64,000 bases of DNA from a virus: IMG/VR virus record IMGVR_UViG_3300046810_000101, positions 103,827 to 167,826 of that record; one strand, written 5' to 3'. A program made the position numbers and the translations under genes. Position 1 is the stretch's first letter, and each line of letters starts with the position of its first letter. This document shows, in pieces, positions 7,830-15,430 of this stretch. The notes below the pieces were generated by a model. That model was not told where the DNA came from, searched no databases, and worked only from the letters and a program-made list of their open reading frames with translations.

Positions 7830-8046
7830 CGGATTTCAACCATTCGAAGAATCGTTCGAACAATTTGGCTTCGAGCATACCAGCAAAACCGTAGCACACC
7901 GTAGCAAACATCAAAACGAATGATGTCATAGCCCCGACGAACCCCAGACCGAAGCTATCAATTTGTGGGAAGTAAAACATCCCAACCCAGCTCAAGACGA
8001 ATAACAACCCAACGCCGATCCATTTATGTTTCGATTTCAATTTCAC
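7819..8046 (-). CDS. Small inner-membrane protein
   Basis: A 75-residue protein with a basic N-terminus and two membrane segments (about residues 9-26 and 34-56), then a charged amphipathic tail. The likely topology places both ends in the cytoplasm. Role unknown. Confidence 0.65.
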   Translation of the reverse strand: MKLKSKHKWIGVGLLFVLSWVGMFYFPQIDSFGLGFVGAMTSFVLMFATVCYGFAGMLEAKLFERFFEWLKSDDV

Positions 8047-8435
8047 AGTTCAATATCCGGTGTTTGTGGTAGATAGGCCCAACGTGGGTAACAGACCTTG
8101 TACATATTCCAGTGAGTCAGGGAAATGATATCCCAACGCTTCTTGTCAACCACCCAGACAATGATGTTACCCCAAGCATCACATAGCTCAAATTCGGGTT
8201 GGTATTCACCGTCAGATGGATAGGTCGCTTGAAGCTTCGCAGCACGGTTCTTATCCATGCTCATTTTCTTCAATTTCAAGGTTCGGATTCGGTCGATGAT
8301 CTTTTCGAATTCCATCGCCTTATCCTTCAACGCTTCCTGTTCCGGGGTTTCCGGTTGGTCGCAATCTGGGCAGTCGTCCAGACGATAAAGTGGGCGTTGA
8401 CACCCGATACAAGGATGCATTTGATTTGCTGCCAT
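8043..8435 (-). CDS. Zinc-ribbon protein of unknown function, first gene of its transcript
   Basis: A 130-residue protein with CIGC and CPDC pairs in the first 25 residues, then a helix and a beta-rich domain. I chose the ATG at 8435, which has a strong Shine-Dalgarno (GGAGGA, 6 bases away) and lies just below a consensus promoter. A longer in-frame start would overlap that promoter. Confidence 0.7.
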   Translation of the reverse strand: MAANQMHPCIGCQRPLYRLDDCPDCDQPETPEQEALKDKAMEFEKIIDRIRTLKLKKMSMDKNRAAKLQATYPSDGEYQPEFELCDAWGNIIVWVVDKKRWDIISLTHWNMYKVCYPRWAYLPQTPDIEL

Positions 8436-8460
8436 GTTGATTCCTCCTTTCGATTTGAGA

Positions 8461-8488
8461 ATTCTACCACGATTCAATTCTATGTCAA
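8461..8488 (-). promoter_or_regulatory. Consensus sigma70 promoter
   Basis: TTGACA (8483-8488), 16-bp spacer, TAGAAT (8461-8466) on the minus strand. It directly follows a terminator and precedes a gene with strong Shine-Dalgarno. It should drive the leftward operon from 8435. Confidence 0.8.
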
Positions 8489-8501
8489 ACACTTTTGAAA
8501 T

Positions 8502-8529
8502 AAAAAAGCCCCGGAAATCCGAGGCTTTT
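8502..8529 (-). terminator. Intrinsic terminator
   Basis: A GC-rich inverted repeat (AGCCTCGG...CCGGGGCT) followed by a run of T on the minus strand, just after the gene ending at 8538. Confidence 0.85.
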
Positions 8530-8537
8530 GTATCAAA

Positions 8538-8774
8538 TTACTCTGGCACTTCCATCCCTAACAGATTGGTCAGTGCAGATTGAATAGCTTCCGCAAACTC
8601 AAAGTCATCCTGATTCAGAGGTTCAACGCCGACGTTGAAAATGCGATCATCTTGGTTCATCAACAGGGTCGCTTCGACGCTGAATTGCTGAACAGCTTGG
8701 TCTACAGTATCAGCGTCAATCACCGAAGTGATTAAATCATATTCTGATGTTACGACCGATACACCAACGATCAC
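8538..8774 (-). CDS. Small protein, paralogue of the adjacent gene
   Basis: A 78-residue acidic protein. Its MIVGVSVVT start, central LLMNQDD and following acidic helix parallel MIIAIAIAT and TAVNQEDQGF in the product of 8771-9058. The two appear to be tandem duplicates. Last gene before a terminator. Function unknown. Confidence 0.6.
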   Translation of the reverse strand: MIVGVSVVTSEYDLITSVIDADTVDQAVQQFSVEATLLMNQDDRIFNVGVEPLNQDDFEFAEAIQSALTNLLGMEVPE

Positions 8775-9058
8775 ACCACGGCCTTATCGGCGGTTTTGGT
8801 AACTGGGGTTGGGTCAAGCTTGAGGTGCTTGTAGATCCAATCACGCACTTCATAAGCAAACCCTTGGTCTTCCTGATTCACTGCGGTAACCATCGCGTTT
8901 GAAAACATTTCCTCCGGCGCACTTAACCCCGAAATACGGTTAAGTTCAAATCCGGCGATATGTTCGGCAATGTGTTCATCTGCCAAATCGTCGGGGGTCA
9001 GTTTATGGATGGTTTGCATCAATTGTTTGTCGGTTGCGATTGCGATTGCAATAATCAT
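8771..9058 (-). CDS. Small acidic protein, paralogue of the adjacent gene
   Basis: A 95-residue acidic protein sharing start and centre with the 8538-8774 product, and ATGA-coupled to it. Function unknown. Confidence 0.6.
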   Translation of the reverse strand: MIIAIAIATDKQLMQTIHKLTPDDLADEHIAEHIAGFELNRISGLSAPEEMFSNAMVTAVNQEDQGFAYEVRDWIYKHLKLDPTPVTKTADKAVV

Positions 9059-9597
9059 TCTTTATTCTCAGTTGGTGTGGTATCGCATTTAGGATACCCG
9101 CATTGAAGGTTGTGGAAAGGACATCCACCTTTTTGTTTCTTGTGTGGGCATAGACCCCATACAGGATCGGCGGCTGGTTCCGGGTATTTGGGTAAAATGT
9201 TCCAAGGAGAATCCCAACGGCTGGCGGTTGCGCGCCCACGGTCATGATCCCTGTTGTAACGCCATCCACCATCAGAGAACCGGGCGGTTTCATAGCCTCT
9301 GGTGTCACTGAGCTGGATGCATTCGACTTCTGTACCGCGAAGGGTTTTGAACTTATCCCCGATCTTGAACGGAATCGATCCACTCATACCTTTGGAGAAA
9401 TTCGTAACCCCGGCCATTTCCAGAATACCGGTGCATTGAAACATTTCATCAATTGATTCTTTGACTGGTTTGGTATCCAGCAGTTCAATTGGCACGTAGC
9501 CTTCGCCTTTACACACCGCACAATCAATCGATTTGTTCAAATCATATTCAAATTGACGGTGACCGTTGCAGGCGTGGCATTTGTACAGAGTAGTCAT
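9055..9597 (-). CDS. Zinc-finger protein with DnaJ-like knuckles
   Basis: A 180-residue protein with CHACNGHR near residue 7 and CAVCKGEG near 26, resembling the CxxCxGxG repeats of DnaJ zinc centres. A second cysteine and histidine cluster sits near the C-terminus (CPH, CPFH, CGYPKC). It probably binds two zinc ions. Role unknown; protein or nucleic-acid binding is likely. Confidence 0.65.
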   Translation of the reverse strand: MTTLYKCHACNGHRQFEYDLNKSIDCAVCKGEGYVPIELLDTKPVKESIDEMFQCTGILEMAGVTNFSKGMSGSIPFKIGDKFKTLRGTEVECIQLSDTRGYETARFSDGGWRYNRDHDRGRATASRWDSPWNILPKYPEPAADPVWGLCPHKKQKGGCPFHNLQCGYPKCDTTPTENKE

Positions 9598-9857
9598 CAG
9601 TAGAATGCTCGACTATCGGATGGGGATTGGGCACATTCCAATTTGAATTTATCAAATTGCCCCCAACCCGGACTTTCAGCCTGCCAGACGTAATCATTCT
9701 GGATGGTCAACCATTCGCGTGGGAACTGAGTCTGTGCGACAACTGCGCGTGCGTCTTTGCATTCTTGCATCGAATCGAACGCGGTGACATCGAGACTATG
9801 GGTCTGGGAATTGCCAACACCGTGCCAGACGGCCACCAACAACAGGAATTTAAGCAT
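9597..9857 (-). CDS. Small exported protein
   Basis: An 86-residue protein with an N-terminal signal-like stretch (MLKFLLLVAVWHGVGNS) and two cysteines in the mature part, suggesting a periplasmic protein with a disulfide. I took the ATG at 9857 rather than a GTG one codon earlier. Function unknown. Confidence 0.55.
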   Translation of the reverse strand: MLKFLLLVAVWHGVGNSQTHSLDVTAFDSMQECKDARAVVAQTQFPREWLTIQNDYVWQAESPGWGQFDKFKLECAQSPSDSRAFY

Positions 9858-10035
9858 CACGTCTCACTTCAAATGTTTGGACAATATTCAGGTCTTGGAG
9901 CTTCGCATCACGCCAGTGCAAAGCGGTTTCTGAATCCATACCGTTGCACGTAGCATATTCTTCCGAATATTCGACTTGAAGAACCAGCTTACCGAAAAAG
10001 GTACTGCGATAGCGGTATTTTCCGGTAAGTGTCAT
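9850..10035 (-). CDS. Small protein of unknown function
   Basis: A 61-residue basic N-terminal protein, overlapping its neighbours by 8 and 1 bases. Not recognised. Confidence 0.5.
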   Translation of the reverse strand: MTLTGKYRYRSTFFGKLVLQVEYSEEYATCNGMDSETALHWRDAKLQDLNIVQTFEVRRDA

Positions 10036-10226
10036 TACGCCAACTCGACCGTCGATGTAAGCTGTGTGATCGAAGCTGCGCCGATACCTTCAACTGCGAC
10101 AGTTAGCTTTACAGCCTTGACGGTATACACCGCACCATCAATCTCAAATGGGGTTTTGAGTGTTGGTGTGAAAGTTTCGTGGTGAATCCACAGAACCTTA
10201 TCTTGATGTTTAAAAACTGTACTCAT
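10035..10226 (-). CDS. Small protein of unknown function
   Basis: A 63-residue, probably beta-rich protein. I chose the ATG at 10226 over an upstream TTG because it follows two stop codons of the preceding gene. Not recognised. Confidence 0.55.
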   Translation of the reverse strand: MSTVFKHQDKVLWIHHETFTPTLKTPFEIDGAVYTVKAVKLTVAVEGIGAASITQLTSTVELA

Positions 10227-10233
10227 TCTATTA

Positions 10234-10638
10234 TTACTCAAATTTCAGGGTTGGACAAAACTTTTCTTTCTTGGCTTTGATGTAAGCCATGACAATGTTC
10301 GGTTCTTTCAGTACAGGGGAATACGGATTGCATTCCCGGTATTTCTTCAGCAGGTAACGACCACCGAGGATCACACCAGCTAAGGTATAGATTGCCCAGA
10401 TAATCACACCCACGGCCAATTGGTTTGCACTGATCGCGATGATACCCATCAGTGCCAACAGTACGTGCAATGGAGCCCAGCCGAAAAGAATAGCCACACC
10501 CACCGCAACAAAGCAGAGTAATAGGCTGATCACGATATAGGTCAAAAGCTGCCGAACGTATGGGCACAGACTATCGCTTGGTGATACGTCGAACCAACTG
10601 ATCAGTTTGTAATGCCACGATGTTTTCTTGATAATCAT
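10234..10638 (-). CDS. Inner-membrane protein of unknown function
   Basis: A 134-residue protein with three hydrophobic segments (about residues 29-50, 53-70 and 72-92) between a charged N-terminus and a lysine-rich C-terminus. The ATG at 10638 is supported by position. A frame running upstream has no matching composition. Confidence 0.6.
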   Translation of the reverse strand: MIIKKTSWHYKLISWFDVSPSDSLCPYVRQLLTYIVISLLLCFVAVGVAILFGWAPLHVLLALMGIIAISANQLAVGVIIWAIYTLAGVILGGRYLLKKYRECNPYSPVLKEPNIVMAYIKAKKEKFCPTLKFE

Positions 10639-10679
10639 TCTTGAATCTCTTGGGTTGGGTTGAGTTTGGTATGGGATTG

Positions 10680-10708
10680 ATTCTACACACCATTCTGTTT
10701 CGATGCAA
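10680..10708 (-). promoter_or_regulatory. Sigma70-like promoter overlapping the end of a gene
   Basis: TTGCAT (10703-10708), 17-bp spacer, TAGAAT (10680-10685). It also contains the 13-mer CATCGAAACAGAA. It could drive the membrane protein at 10638. Confidence 0.55.
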
Positions 10709-10910
10709 GCACTTCGGCAATTTTGTTTCGAACATCTTCTTCGGTAAACAACCGAACAGCATCCTTCGGCCCGGTACTCCAATGCGAAGCATAGGAATAG
10801 AAGAATTCGGAACCTTGCAGTTCTACCGGAACCGGGGATTCCCATCGCCACCCGGCGACCTTCATGCCCATCACGGTTTCACCCACAAGGGTACGAACGA
10901 TATCCGTCAC
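10683..10910 (-). CDS. Small protein ending in TAG, possible read-through gene
   Basis: A 75-residue protein of unknown function that stops at TAG (10683-10685). If that TAG were read as an amino acid, the frame would continue 15 codons and end at a TGA (10635-10637) overlapping the next ATG exactly as ATGA. That is the arrangement of most genes here. The window carries a CUA-anticodon tRNA, so this is a candidate for amber read-through. A promoter -10 box overlaps the same site, an alternative reason for the sequence. Confidence 0.55.
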   Translation of the reverse strand: MTDIVRTLVGETVMGMKVAGWRWESPVPVELQGSEFFYSYASHWSTGPKDAVRLFTEEDVRNKIAEVLASKQNGV

Positions 10911-11128
10911 TTGACCAGCCTTTCAGCGATTTCGAAATACGTCGATTCAACCGTACCGAACAGTTGACGGCTGGACAGCTTGATTACACCCATGCCGCCA
11001 ATGCGAATGGTCAGGTCGAAGCCGTCTTTATAGACCGCAGAGACTTCATTCAGGTCAATCATCGCCGCTGGCCCGATTTCCATCATATTCTGAGGACGCT
11101 CGACCAAATTTCTAAGCCACGTTTTCAT
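10907..11128 (-). CDS. Small protein of unknown function
   Basis: A 73-residue mixed protein, ATGA-coupled on both sides. Not recognised. Confidence 0.55.
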   Translation of the reverse strand: MKTWLRNLVERPQNMMEIGPAAMIDLNEVSAVYKDGFDLTIRIGGMGVIKLSSRQLFGTVESTYFEIAERLVK

Positions 11129-11412
11129 TTACCACCATCCGCAAGAAAATGATCAATTACAAAGTCATCACCAAGGGCGAGTTTGAAATGTTCAAGGGTA
11201 TGATCATCCGAACCCAAACTCCAAACTTCATTGCCCCGGTCGTAATCTGGGTGTTTCAGGGCCAGTATCGTGTTCGCTGTGAACATAACACGTTCCGGGG
11301 TAACCTTACCTTCCATGCAACTGAATACCCGATCTACGATTTCGGCCCCACATAGACACACGGTTTTGCTGGTGAAGTCGATATAGACACCGGGTTGATA
11401 TGTATCAGTCAT
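11125..11412 (-). CDS. Protein of unknown function
   Basis: A 95-residue acidic protein with a CLCG pair near residue 20. I took the ATG at 11412, overlapping the upstream stop by eight bases. Not recognised. Confidence 0.5.
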   Translation of the reverse strand: MTDTYQPGVYIDFTSKTVCLCGAEIVDRVFSCMEGKVTPERVMFTANTILALKHPDYDRGNEVWSLGSDDHTLEHFKLALGDDFVIDHFLADGGK

Positions 11413-11596
11413 TCTGATTCTCACAAAGCTGGATATAGTGTTCCGTCAGGTCACCAAGGAATTGAAGCAATTGCGGGCCTGACAGTTCACCCGCGTCTTG
11501 TCTGATGATCCCAGCCTTTGTCACAGCGTCTTTGATTGAATCTGCAAAGATATCCCGCTGTTGTTCTGGGGTTGGGTCAAGATTAGTCGTATACAT
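11405..11596 (-). CDS. Small helical protein of unknown function
   Basis: A 63-residue acidic protein, mostly helical. Overlaps both neighbours slightly. Not recognised. Confidence 0.5.
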   Translation of the reverse strand: MYTTNLDPTPEQQRDIFADSIKDAVTKAGIIRQDAGELSGPQLLQFLGDLTEHYIQLCENQND

Positions 11597-11861
11597 GCCG
11601 TTCCCATGAGTGCATTACATCACCGCGTCTATTTGATGATTCGAGGTGGAAACTAAAAGTGTCATCACCGATTTCGAATTCACCATGATATTCACCACCC
11701 GGAGTTCCCGGCCCGTAGGAGGAACTTCCGGTGATTCGAACACCATCCACTTTGCCGTCATTCCACATCGCATCGCCTATTCGTTCGAAAATGTCAATGC
11801 CACCATCGAACGAATGTTCTTCAACGAATTCTTGGAATTCCCAGCAATCGTCACTCGCCAT
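11583..11861 (-). CDS. Small acidic protein of unknown function
   Basis: A 92-residue, strongly acidic protein. The ATG at 11861 overlaps the upstream TAA by one base; an upstream-extended frame has non-coding composition. The acidity recalls DNA-mimic proteins, but nothing specific supports that. Confidence 0.55.
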   Translation of the reverse strand: MASDDCWEFQEFVEEHSFDGGIDIFERIGDAMWNDGKVDGVRITGSSSYGPGTPGGEYHGEFEIGDDTFSFHLESSNRRGDVMHSWERHVYD

Positions 11862-12298
11862 TAATAACCGTAGTCCGACCACATCGATTCCCGGCGAAAA
11901 TTCAGCCGAGTCGCGTTTTGACGTTCTTCGTGGGTCAGGCAACCGGAATTCATCCGATCTGCATAACGCTGGGCTTGGTTTCGGGTCTTGAAAACCCGAT
12001 GGAAATTGTAATGCTGTTTCCCAACCGCAACACCAGAATCCCGACACGAATGTTTATTGTGATACAGCGTAGGGTTACCCGTAGCCCAATGATTACGCCA
12101 CTCGGTAGTTTTGTACCAAAGCGCATCGGCAAGAATTGTTCGCATAATACCTTCGCCGCTAAGCGGTTTCAGGTAAGCCCGCGACTGAATGGTGTATTGC
12201 TCTACCCGAGCATTACCACCTTTCGATTCGAGCGGAAACGCCATGACGTAATACAGGGTCTTGCCTTGACGGAAATCTTTGACTTTTACGTTTTTCAT
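11861..12298 (-). CDS. Basic protein of unknown function
   Basis: A 145-residue, strongly basic protein rich in tyrosine and arginine, likely nucleic-acid binding by charge. The ATG at 12298 makes an ATGA overlap. No motif recognised. Confidence 0.55.
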   Translation of the reverse strand: MKNVKVKDFRQGKTLYYVMAFPLESKGGNARVEQYTIQSRAYLKPLSGEGIMRTILADALWYKTTEWRNHWATGNPTLYHNKHSCRDSGVAVGKQHYNFHRVFKTRNQAQRYADRMNSGCLTHEERQNATRLNFRRESMWSDYGY

Positions 12299-12486
12299 GA
12301 AATCGCTACCGTAATATTGATCATGGTGTACAGCTTCCAACTACCAGCAGCACCGAGAATCATCATGATCACCCCGACGATCCCCAATTCCTTCTGGAAC
12401 TGGCTGGCGATGAATGTCATGAGGAACCCGCAGAACAGAAGCCAGATGACAACCGCCCACATAATGATGTAACCAAGAGCCCACAT
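12295..12486 (-). CDS. Small inner-membrane protein
   Basis: A 63-residue hydrophobic protein with two membrane segments (about residues 3-25 and 35-55). ATGA-coupled downstream. Role unknown. Confidence 0.6.
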   Translation of the reverse strand: MWALGYIIMWAVVIWLLFCGFLMTFIASQFQKELGIVGVIMMILGAAGSWKLYTMINITVAIS

Positions 12487-12827
12487 TATTGTGCAGCCTC
12501 ATGAATTTGATGCTGGATTTGATGCAACCAGTCAGTCATACCACCGAAGGTCTGGATTTCATCGCAGGTATCGCCATCACCGAGAATATCGATGAACTGA
12601 TCAGCCAAGTCTGGCGAAACATCCTCAATTTCATCGCGGAGTGCAAGTGAAAGCCAAAATGGGCCGAATACGGTCTGGTCTGGAAACTGGGCGTTATAAC
12701 CCGGCGTGAATTCACCCACCGCACATGCATTCCAACCATTGGTATGATCGATTTTACGAACCGGATCTTGTTCGGAACAGAATTTGACAAACGCATCGAG
12801 CTTCGGGGTTACAGAGAGGGACATCAT
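12486..12827 (-). CDS. Acidic protein of unknown function, first of its transcript
   Basis: A 113-residue acidic protein. Two adjacent ATG codons (12827, 12824) follow an AAGGA Shine-Dalgarno and a promoter at 12855-12882. Not recognised. Confidence 0.6.
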   Translation of the reverse strand: MMSLSVTPKLDAFVKFCSEQDPVRKIDHTNGWNACAVGEFTPGYNAQFPDQTVFGPFWLSLALRDEIEDVSPDLADQFIDILGDGDTCDEIQTFGGMTDWLHQIQHQIHEAAQ

Positions 12828-12854
12828 TCATTCCTTGCTGTTTTGATTTCGAGT

Positions 12855-12882
12855 AGAATACCAGATTCTGTTCCGGGTGCAA
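12855..12882 (-). promoter_or_regulatory. Sigma70-like promoter
   Basis: TTGCAC (12877-12882), 16-bp spacer, TATTCT (12855-12860), in the gap upstream of the gene at 12827. The spacer contains GGAACAGAAT, like other promoters here. Confidence 0.6.
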
Positions 12883-12887
12883 GCATT

Positions 12888-13418
12888 TTATTTCGAATAT
12901 TTTCTCTGCCACTTGGCGAGTTTCTTTTTCATGATCGGATAAATCACATCCGGGTCAAGTTCACCAAGCTCTGTGTGGATCATGTCGTAGCCGCAAAGGA
13001 TCAAATCAATAGCTTCACCTACGATACCATCGACTCCAGCAGGGCCGGGTTTGGTTCCGTGGGCGATTCGAACCTCTACGGAAAGCTCTCCCAGTTCTTC
13101 GAGGGCGCTAGCCAGAACATCTTTCTGGTGTTCTCTTGTGTTTCCGACGATTCGGGCGACTTTCTGGATTTCAACAAGCGGATCGAAAGCTTTGATTTCT
13201 TCGACGTAGGCATCATGTCGTTTGGTCGCGCATTCAAAACAATAAGCAGCTCGCTTATCGACGCCATTCCAACAGTCTTTGCAGCCGGTGCAGCGAAACA
13301 TATATTCACCGGGGGCAAATCCAAATCGAAGAAGGTGTTCCCACTCGGCACGACTGGTGAATGTTTGGACTTCACGAATGACTAACCCTGTATTGGTTGT
13401 TACTGTAGTTTGTGACAT
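12888..13418 (-). CDS. Zinc-knuckle plus MazG-like pyrophosphohydrolase domain protein
   Basis: A 176-residue protein with two regions. The N-terminal part has CTGCKDC and CFEC cysteine pairs, a likely zinc site. The C-terminal part, from about residue 100, has ALEELGELSVEV and, 30 residues later, GEAIDLILCGYD, the EExxE...ExxD metal-binding pattern of all-alpha NTP pyrophosphohydrolases (MazG, dUTPase-2, phage MazG). Such enzymes cleave (d)NTPs to the monophosphate and PPi. In phages they are proposed to adjust nucleotide pools or ppGpp. The fusion to a zinc module is unusual. It may be last in its transcript. Confidence 0.7.
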   Translation of the reverse strand: MSQTTVTTNTGLVIREVQTFTSRAEWEHLLRFGFAPGEYMFRCTGCKDCWNGVDKRAAYCFECATKRHDAYVEEIKAFDPLVEIQKVARIVGNTREHQKDVLASALEELGELSVEVRIAHGTKPGPAGVDGIVGEAIDLILCGYDMIHTELGELDPDVIYPIMKKKLAKWQRKYSK

Positions 13419-13627
13419 TCCATCAATCTCATTTTGTTGTGGAAATCGGCTTTCTCACGTAGATAAACCTGATGTGTTCCGACATCCCGGTACATCACCA
13501 CTTCGATGTGTTTCAGGATACCAGCACATTTGATGGTATCGTGTTCCGTGGCATCCAACACCAGTTCATACACACCACCCTTGTTCTTGCCATTTCCGAT
13601 GTATTCGTATCGTGGCATCTTAGACAT
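13400..13627 (-). CDS. Small protein of unknown function
   Basis: A 75-residue basic protein. The start is either ATG 13627 or the ATG three codons on. It overlaps both neighbours. Not recognised. Confidence 0.5.
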   Translation of the reverse strand: MSKMPRYEYIGNGKNKGGVYELVLDATEHDTIKCAGILKHIEVVMYRDVGTHQVYLREKADFHNKMRLMECHKLQ

Positions 13628-14111
13628 GGGCATCATCCGGTTCCAGCAACATGAAAACTTTCGTGCCAGATTTCGTAAACGTGAAGTTAAATTCATAGAA
13701 ACCATCCGGCGACATCAGAATCTGGCTTTTACCAACACGCTTGAAGAAATCATTTGCATGATCGCCTTTCAATGTGTATCGCATACCCGCACGGGATTTG
13801 AAATAGAGCTGAATGCTACTGGTGCCGTTGTGAATTGCATCAAACTCGAATTCACCACGCATAACCGGAATATGATCCAATTGTTCGTAGTCTTCGAGGG
13901 TTTTATCGGTTTTACGCCAATAATGCCCGAAATTGTACACAGGGGCGGGCAGACCATTGGCGATTGCATCATAAGTAGCTATCAGCTTCTCTTTGATGTC
14001 TGTGTGGTCGTGTTGATACAGGGTGTCGTCGTCAGTCAGAATATCCCCTGTGCTTTTCTGACGAATCAGGCGCCATGCCTTACTGGGAGTTTTTTGGCGA
14101 ATAGTTCTCAT
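13620..14111 (-). CDS. Protein of unknown function
   Basis: A 163-residue mixed protein with a basic N-terminal 20 residues. ATGA-coupled upstream. Not recognised. Confidence 0.6.
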   Translation of the reverse strand: MRTIRQKTPSKAWRLIRQKSTGDILTDDDTLYQHDHTDIKEKLIATYDAIANGLPAPVYNFGHYWRKTDKTLEDYEQLDHIPVMRGEFEFDAIHNGTSSIQLYFKSRAGMRYTLKGDHANDFFKRVGKSQILMSPDGFYEFNFTFTKSGTKVFMLLEPDDAHV

Positions 14112-14449
14112 GCTTTCTCTTTCAATACAAAACCAAATGATAAAACGTAACGGGTGCCTTTAATGATAGGCGTTACGCTGTGTCGATGAATATCGGGACG
14201 GAACAGACAGAAAATTCTGTTCTTGATGATTGAACCGGTGGTTTGGAATTCCCCACCAATCTCGGCTGGTTTGACAAAGATGTTCAATCGGAAATGGCGA
14301 AGACCGGTTTCAACCGGATCGACGTGCCATTTAATGCAACTACCTTGACGGAATCGCAGAAGCCAGACATCGAATTTCTTACCTTGCAAAAGCCGGAGTG
14401 TGTCGTACCCACTGTTTTGTCGCCCGTTCTGCCACTTTAGCCAAGCCAT
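14108..14449 (-). CDS. 2-oxoglutarate/Fe(II)-dependent oxygenase-like protein
   Basis: A 113-residue compact jelly-roll protein. The iron site appears as H42 and D44 (WHVDP), a distal histidine near residue 90 (IHRHSVTP), and R100 in KGTRYVLSFGF for 2-oxoglutarate. Family members hydroxylate proteins, nucleic acids or small molecules; many phages carry them without known substrate. It overlaps the upstream gene by 71 bases, which is long for this genome. The WQNGRQNSGY segment before the motif resembles related phage oxygenases, so I keep the long start. Confidence 0.7.
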   Translation of the reverse strand: MAWLKWQNGRQNSGYDTLRLLQGKKFDVWLLRFRQGSCIKWHVDPVETGLRHFRLNIFVKPAEIGGEFQTTGSIIKNRIFCLFRPDIHRHSVTPIIKGTRYVLSFGFVLKEKA

Positions 14450-14579
14450 TTCGAATCATCCCCATATTGATGCAATAGGTGCAAAGATCCAGATCGGCAA
14501 CATAAACACCAGTATGAATGGTTCTGTTACACCGATCACAAACCGTTGCCCATTGAGTGTTGCCGATCTGGATTTTCAT
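14379..14579 (-). CDS. Small zinc-finger-like protein
   Basis: A 66-residue protein with CDRC near residue 14 and CTYC near 33, a likely zinc site. It is overlapped by 71 bases with the oxygenase gene. Its start overlaps the upstream TAA. Confidence 0.55.
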   Translation of the reverse strand: MKIQIGNTQWATVCDRCNRTIHTGVYVADLDLCTYCINMGMIRNGLAKVAERATKQWVRHTPAFAR

Positions 14580-14971
14580 TAGCCGTGGACGCCCATCATG
14601 TGGACGTGGAACATTTCAGGGCTGATGTTATCATCACCGGACTCGATCCAAACACGATACGAAAACCCATTGATTTCGTCATCGTGATAGAGCTGCCAAT
14701 CCGTGCAGAGTTGTTCCATTTTCTCGGTGATATCGAATCCGAGCGAATCCGACATTGCCCGTACAACTTGGCTGGTATCGGCACACAGAGACTCCAGTGA
14801 TTCCGAATAAACTTCATCGACAATCAGGCAACCGACCGCACACATCAAGCCATTGTCGCCCCGATAGGCACAGCTTGGGGTTTGCGAACCGCCATAGGCG
14901 GTTTTCGACTGCTTACGCTGTTTGGTTAGGTGGTCCCGGATCTTTTCCGAGATTAGAATCAAATTCGACAT
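14579..14971 (-). CDS. Conserved phage protein of unknown function
   Basis: A 130-residue protein with cysteines in CAYRGDNGLMCAVGCLI, a pattern shared by many tailed-phage early proteins (RG.DG..CAVG). Acidic overall. Not assigned a function. First of a short transcript. Confidence 0.6.
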   Translation of the reverse strand: MSNLILISEKIRDHLTKQRKQSKTAYGGSQTPSCAYRGDNGLMCAVGCLIVDEVYSESLESLCADTSQVVRAMSDSLGFDITEKMEQLCTDWQLYHDDEINGFSYRVWIESGDDNISPEMFHVHMMGVHG

Positions 14972-15106
14972 GCTTTAAATCTCACAACGCCTAAGAGGCT
15001 CTGTAAGCCTCTGTAAGCCATTTAATCAAATTCCCAATACCATCGCATAGGGAATGGTTTAAAAACGTCTGTAACCGCGACACAGCTCGTTGCTGGCGCT
15101 ATTGCA
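14972..15106 (-). other. Intergenic RNA-like region with hairpin
   Basis: No gene. It contains a hairpin on the minus strand at 15030-15055 (ATTCCC...GGGAAT) whose loop holds ATGCGATGGTAT. That 12-mer recurs once, in the structured gap at 41704-41715. It also has a short tandem repeat of CTGTAAGCCT. It may be a terminator leader or a small RNA element. Confidence 0.4.
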
Positions 15107-15316
15107 TCAAACCTTCGGCGGTGTTTTAGTGTTTCTAGTCTTGAGCCACCCGAGGGTACTCGCGACCATGCAGCCCAAAAACAGAAAGAAGCATGACGTA
15201 CCGATCAAAAAATTGTTCTCAACCGGAACCCAGCCGATTATGTACAGGCTGAATGCTATCCCCATCATTGATAGCGTCATATTGATGTAATGCAAACTCT
15301 TTAGATATGTACCCAT
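15107..15316 (-). CDS. Small inner-membrane protein
   Basis: A 69-residue protein with two membrane segments (about residues 10-30 and 36-55) and a basic tail. It follows a promoter at 15389-15417 with a purine-rich leader. Role unknown. Confidence 0.6.
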   Translation of the reverse strand: MGTYLKSLHYINMTLSMMGIAFSLYIIGWVPVENNFLIGTSCFFLFLGCMVASTLGWLKTRNTKTPPKV

Positions 15317-15388
15317 GCTTCTTCCACCATTAATTTGATATTATTCGATATTATTCCTTACCCAACCGCTTGTCGGGTTGTTACGCCA

Positions 15389-15417
15389 ATGATACACCTG
15401 ATTTGGTTGAATCTAAA
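15389..15417 (-). promoter_or_regulatory. Phage promoter, TTTAGA-N17 class
   Basis: TTTAGA (15412-15417), exactly 17 bp, TATCAT (15389-15394), upstream of the membrane protein at 15316. One of eight such sites in the window. Confidence 0.7.
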
Positions 15418-15430
15418 CAGAATTCGAAAT

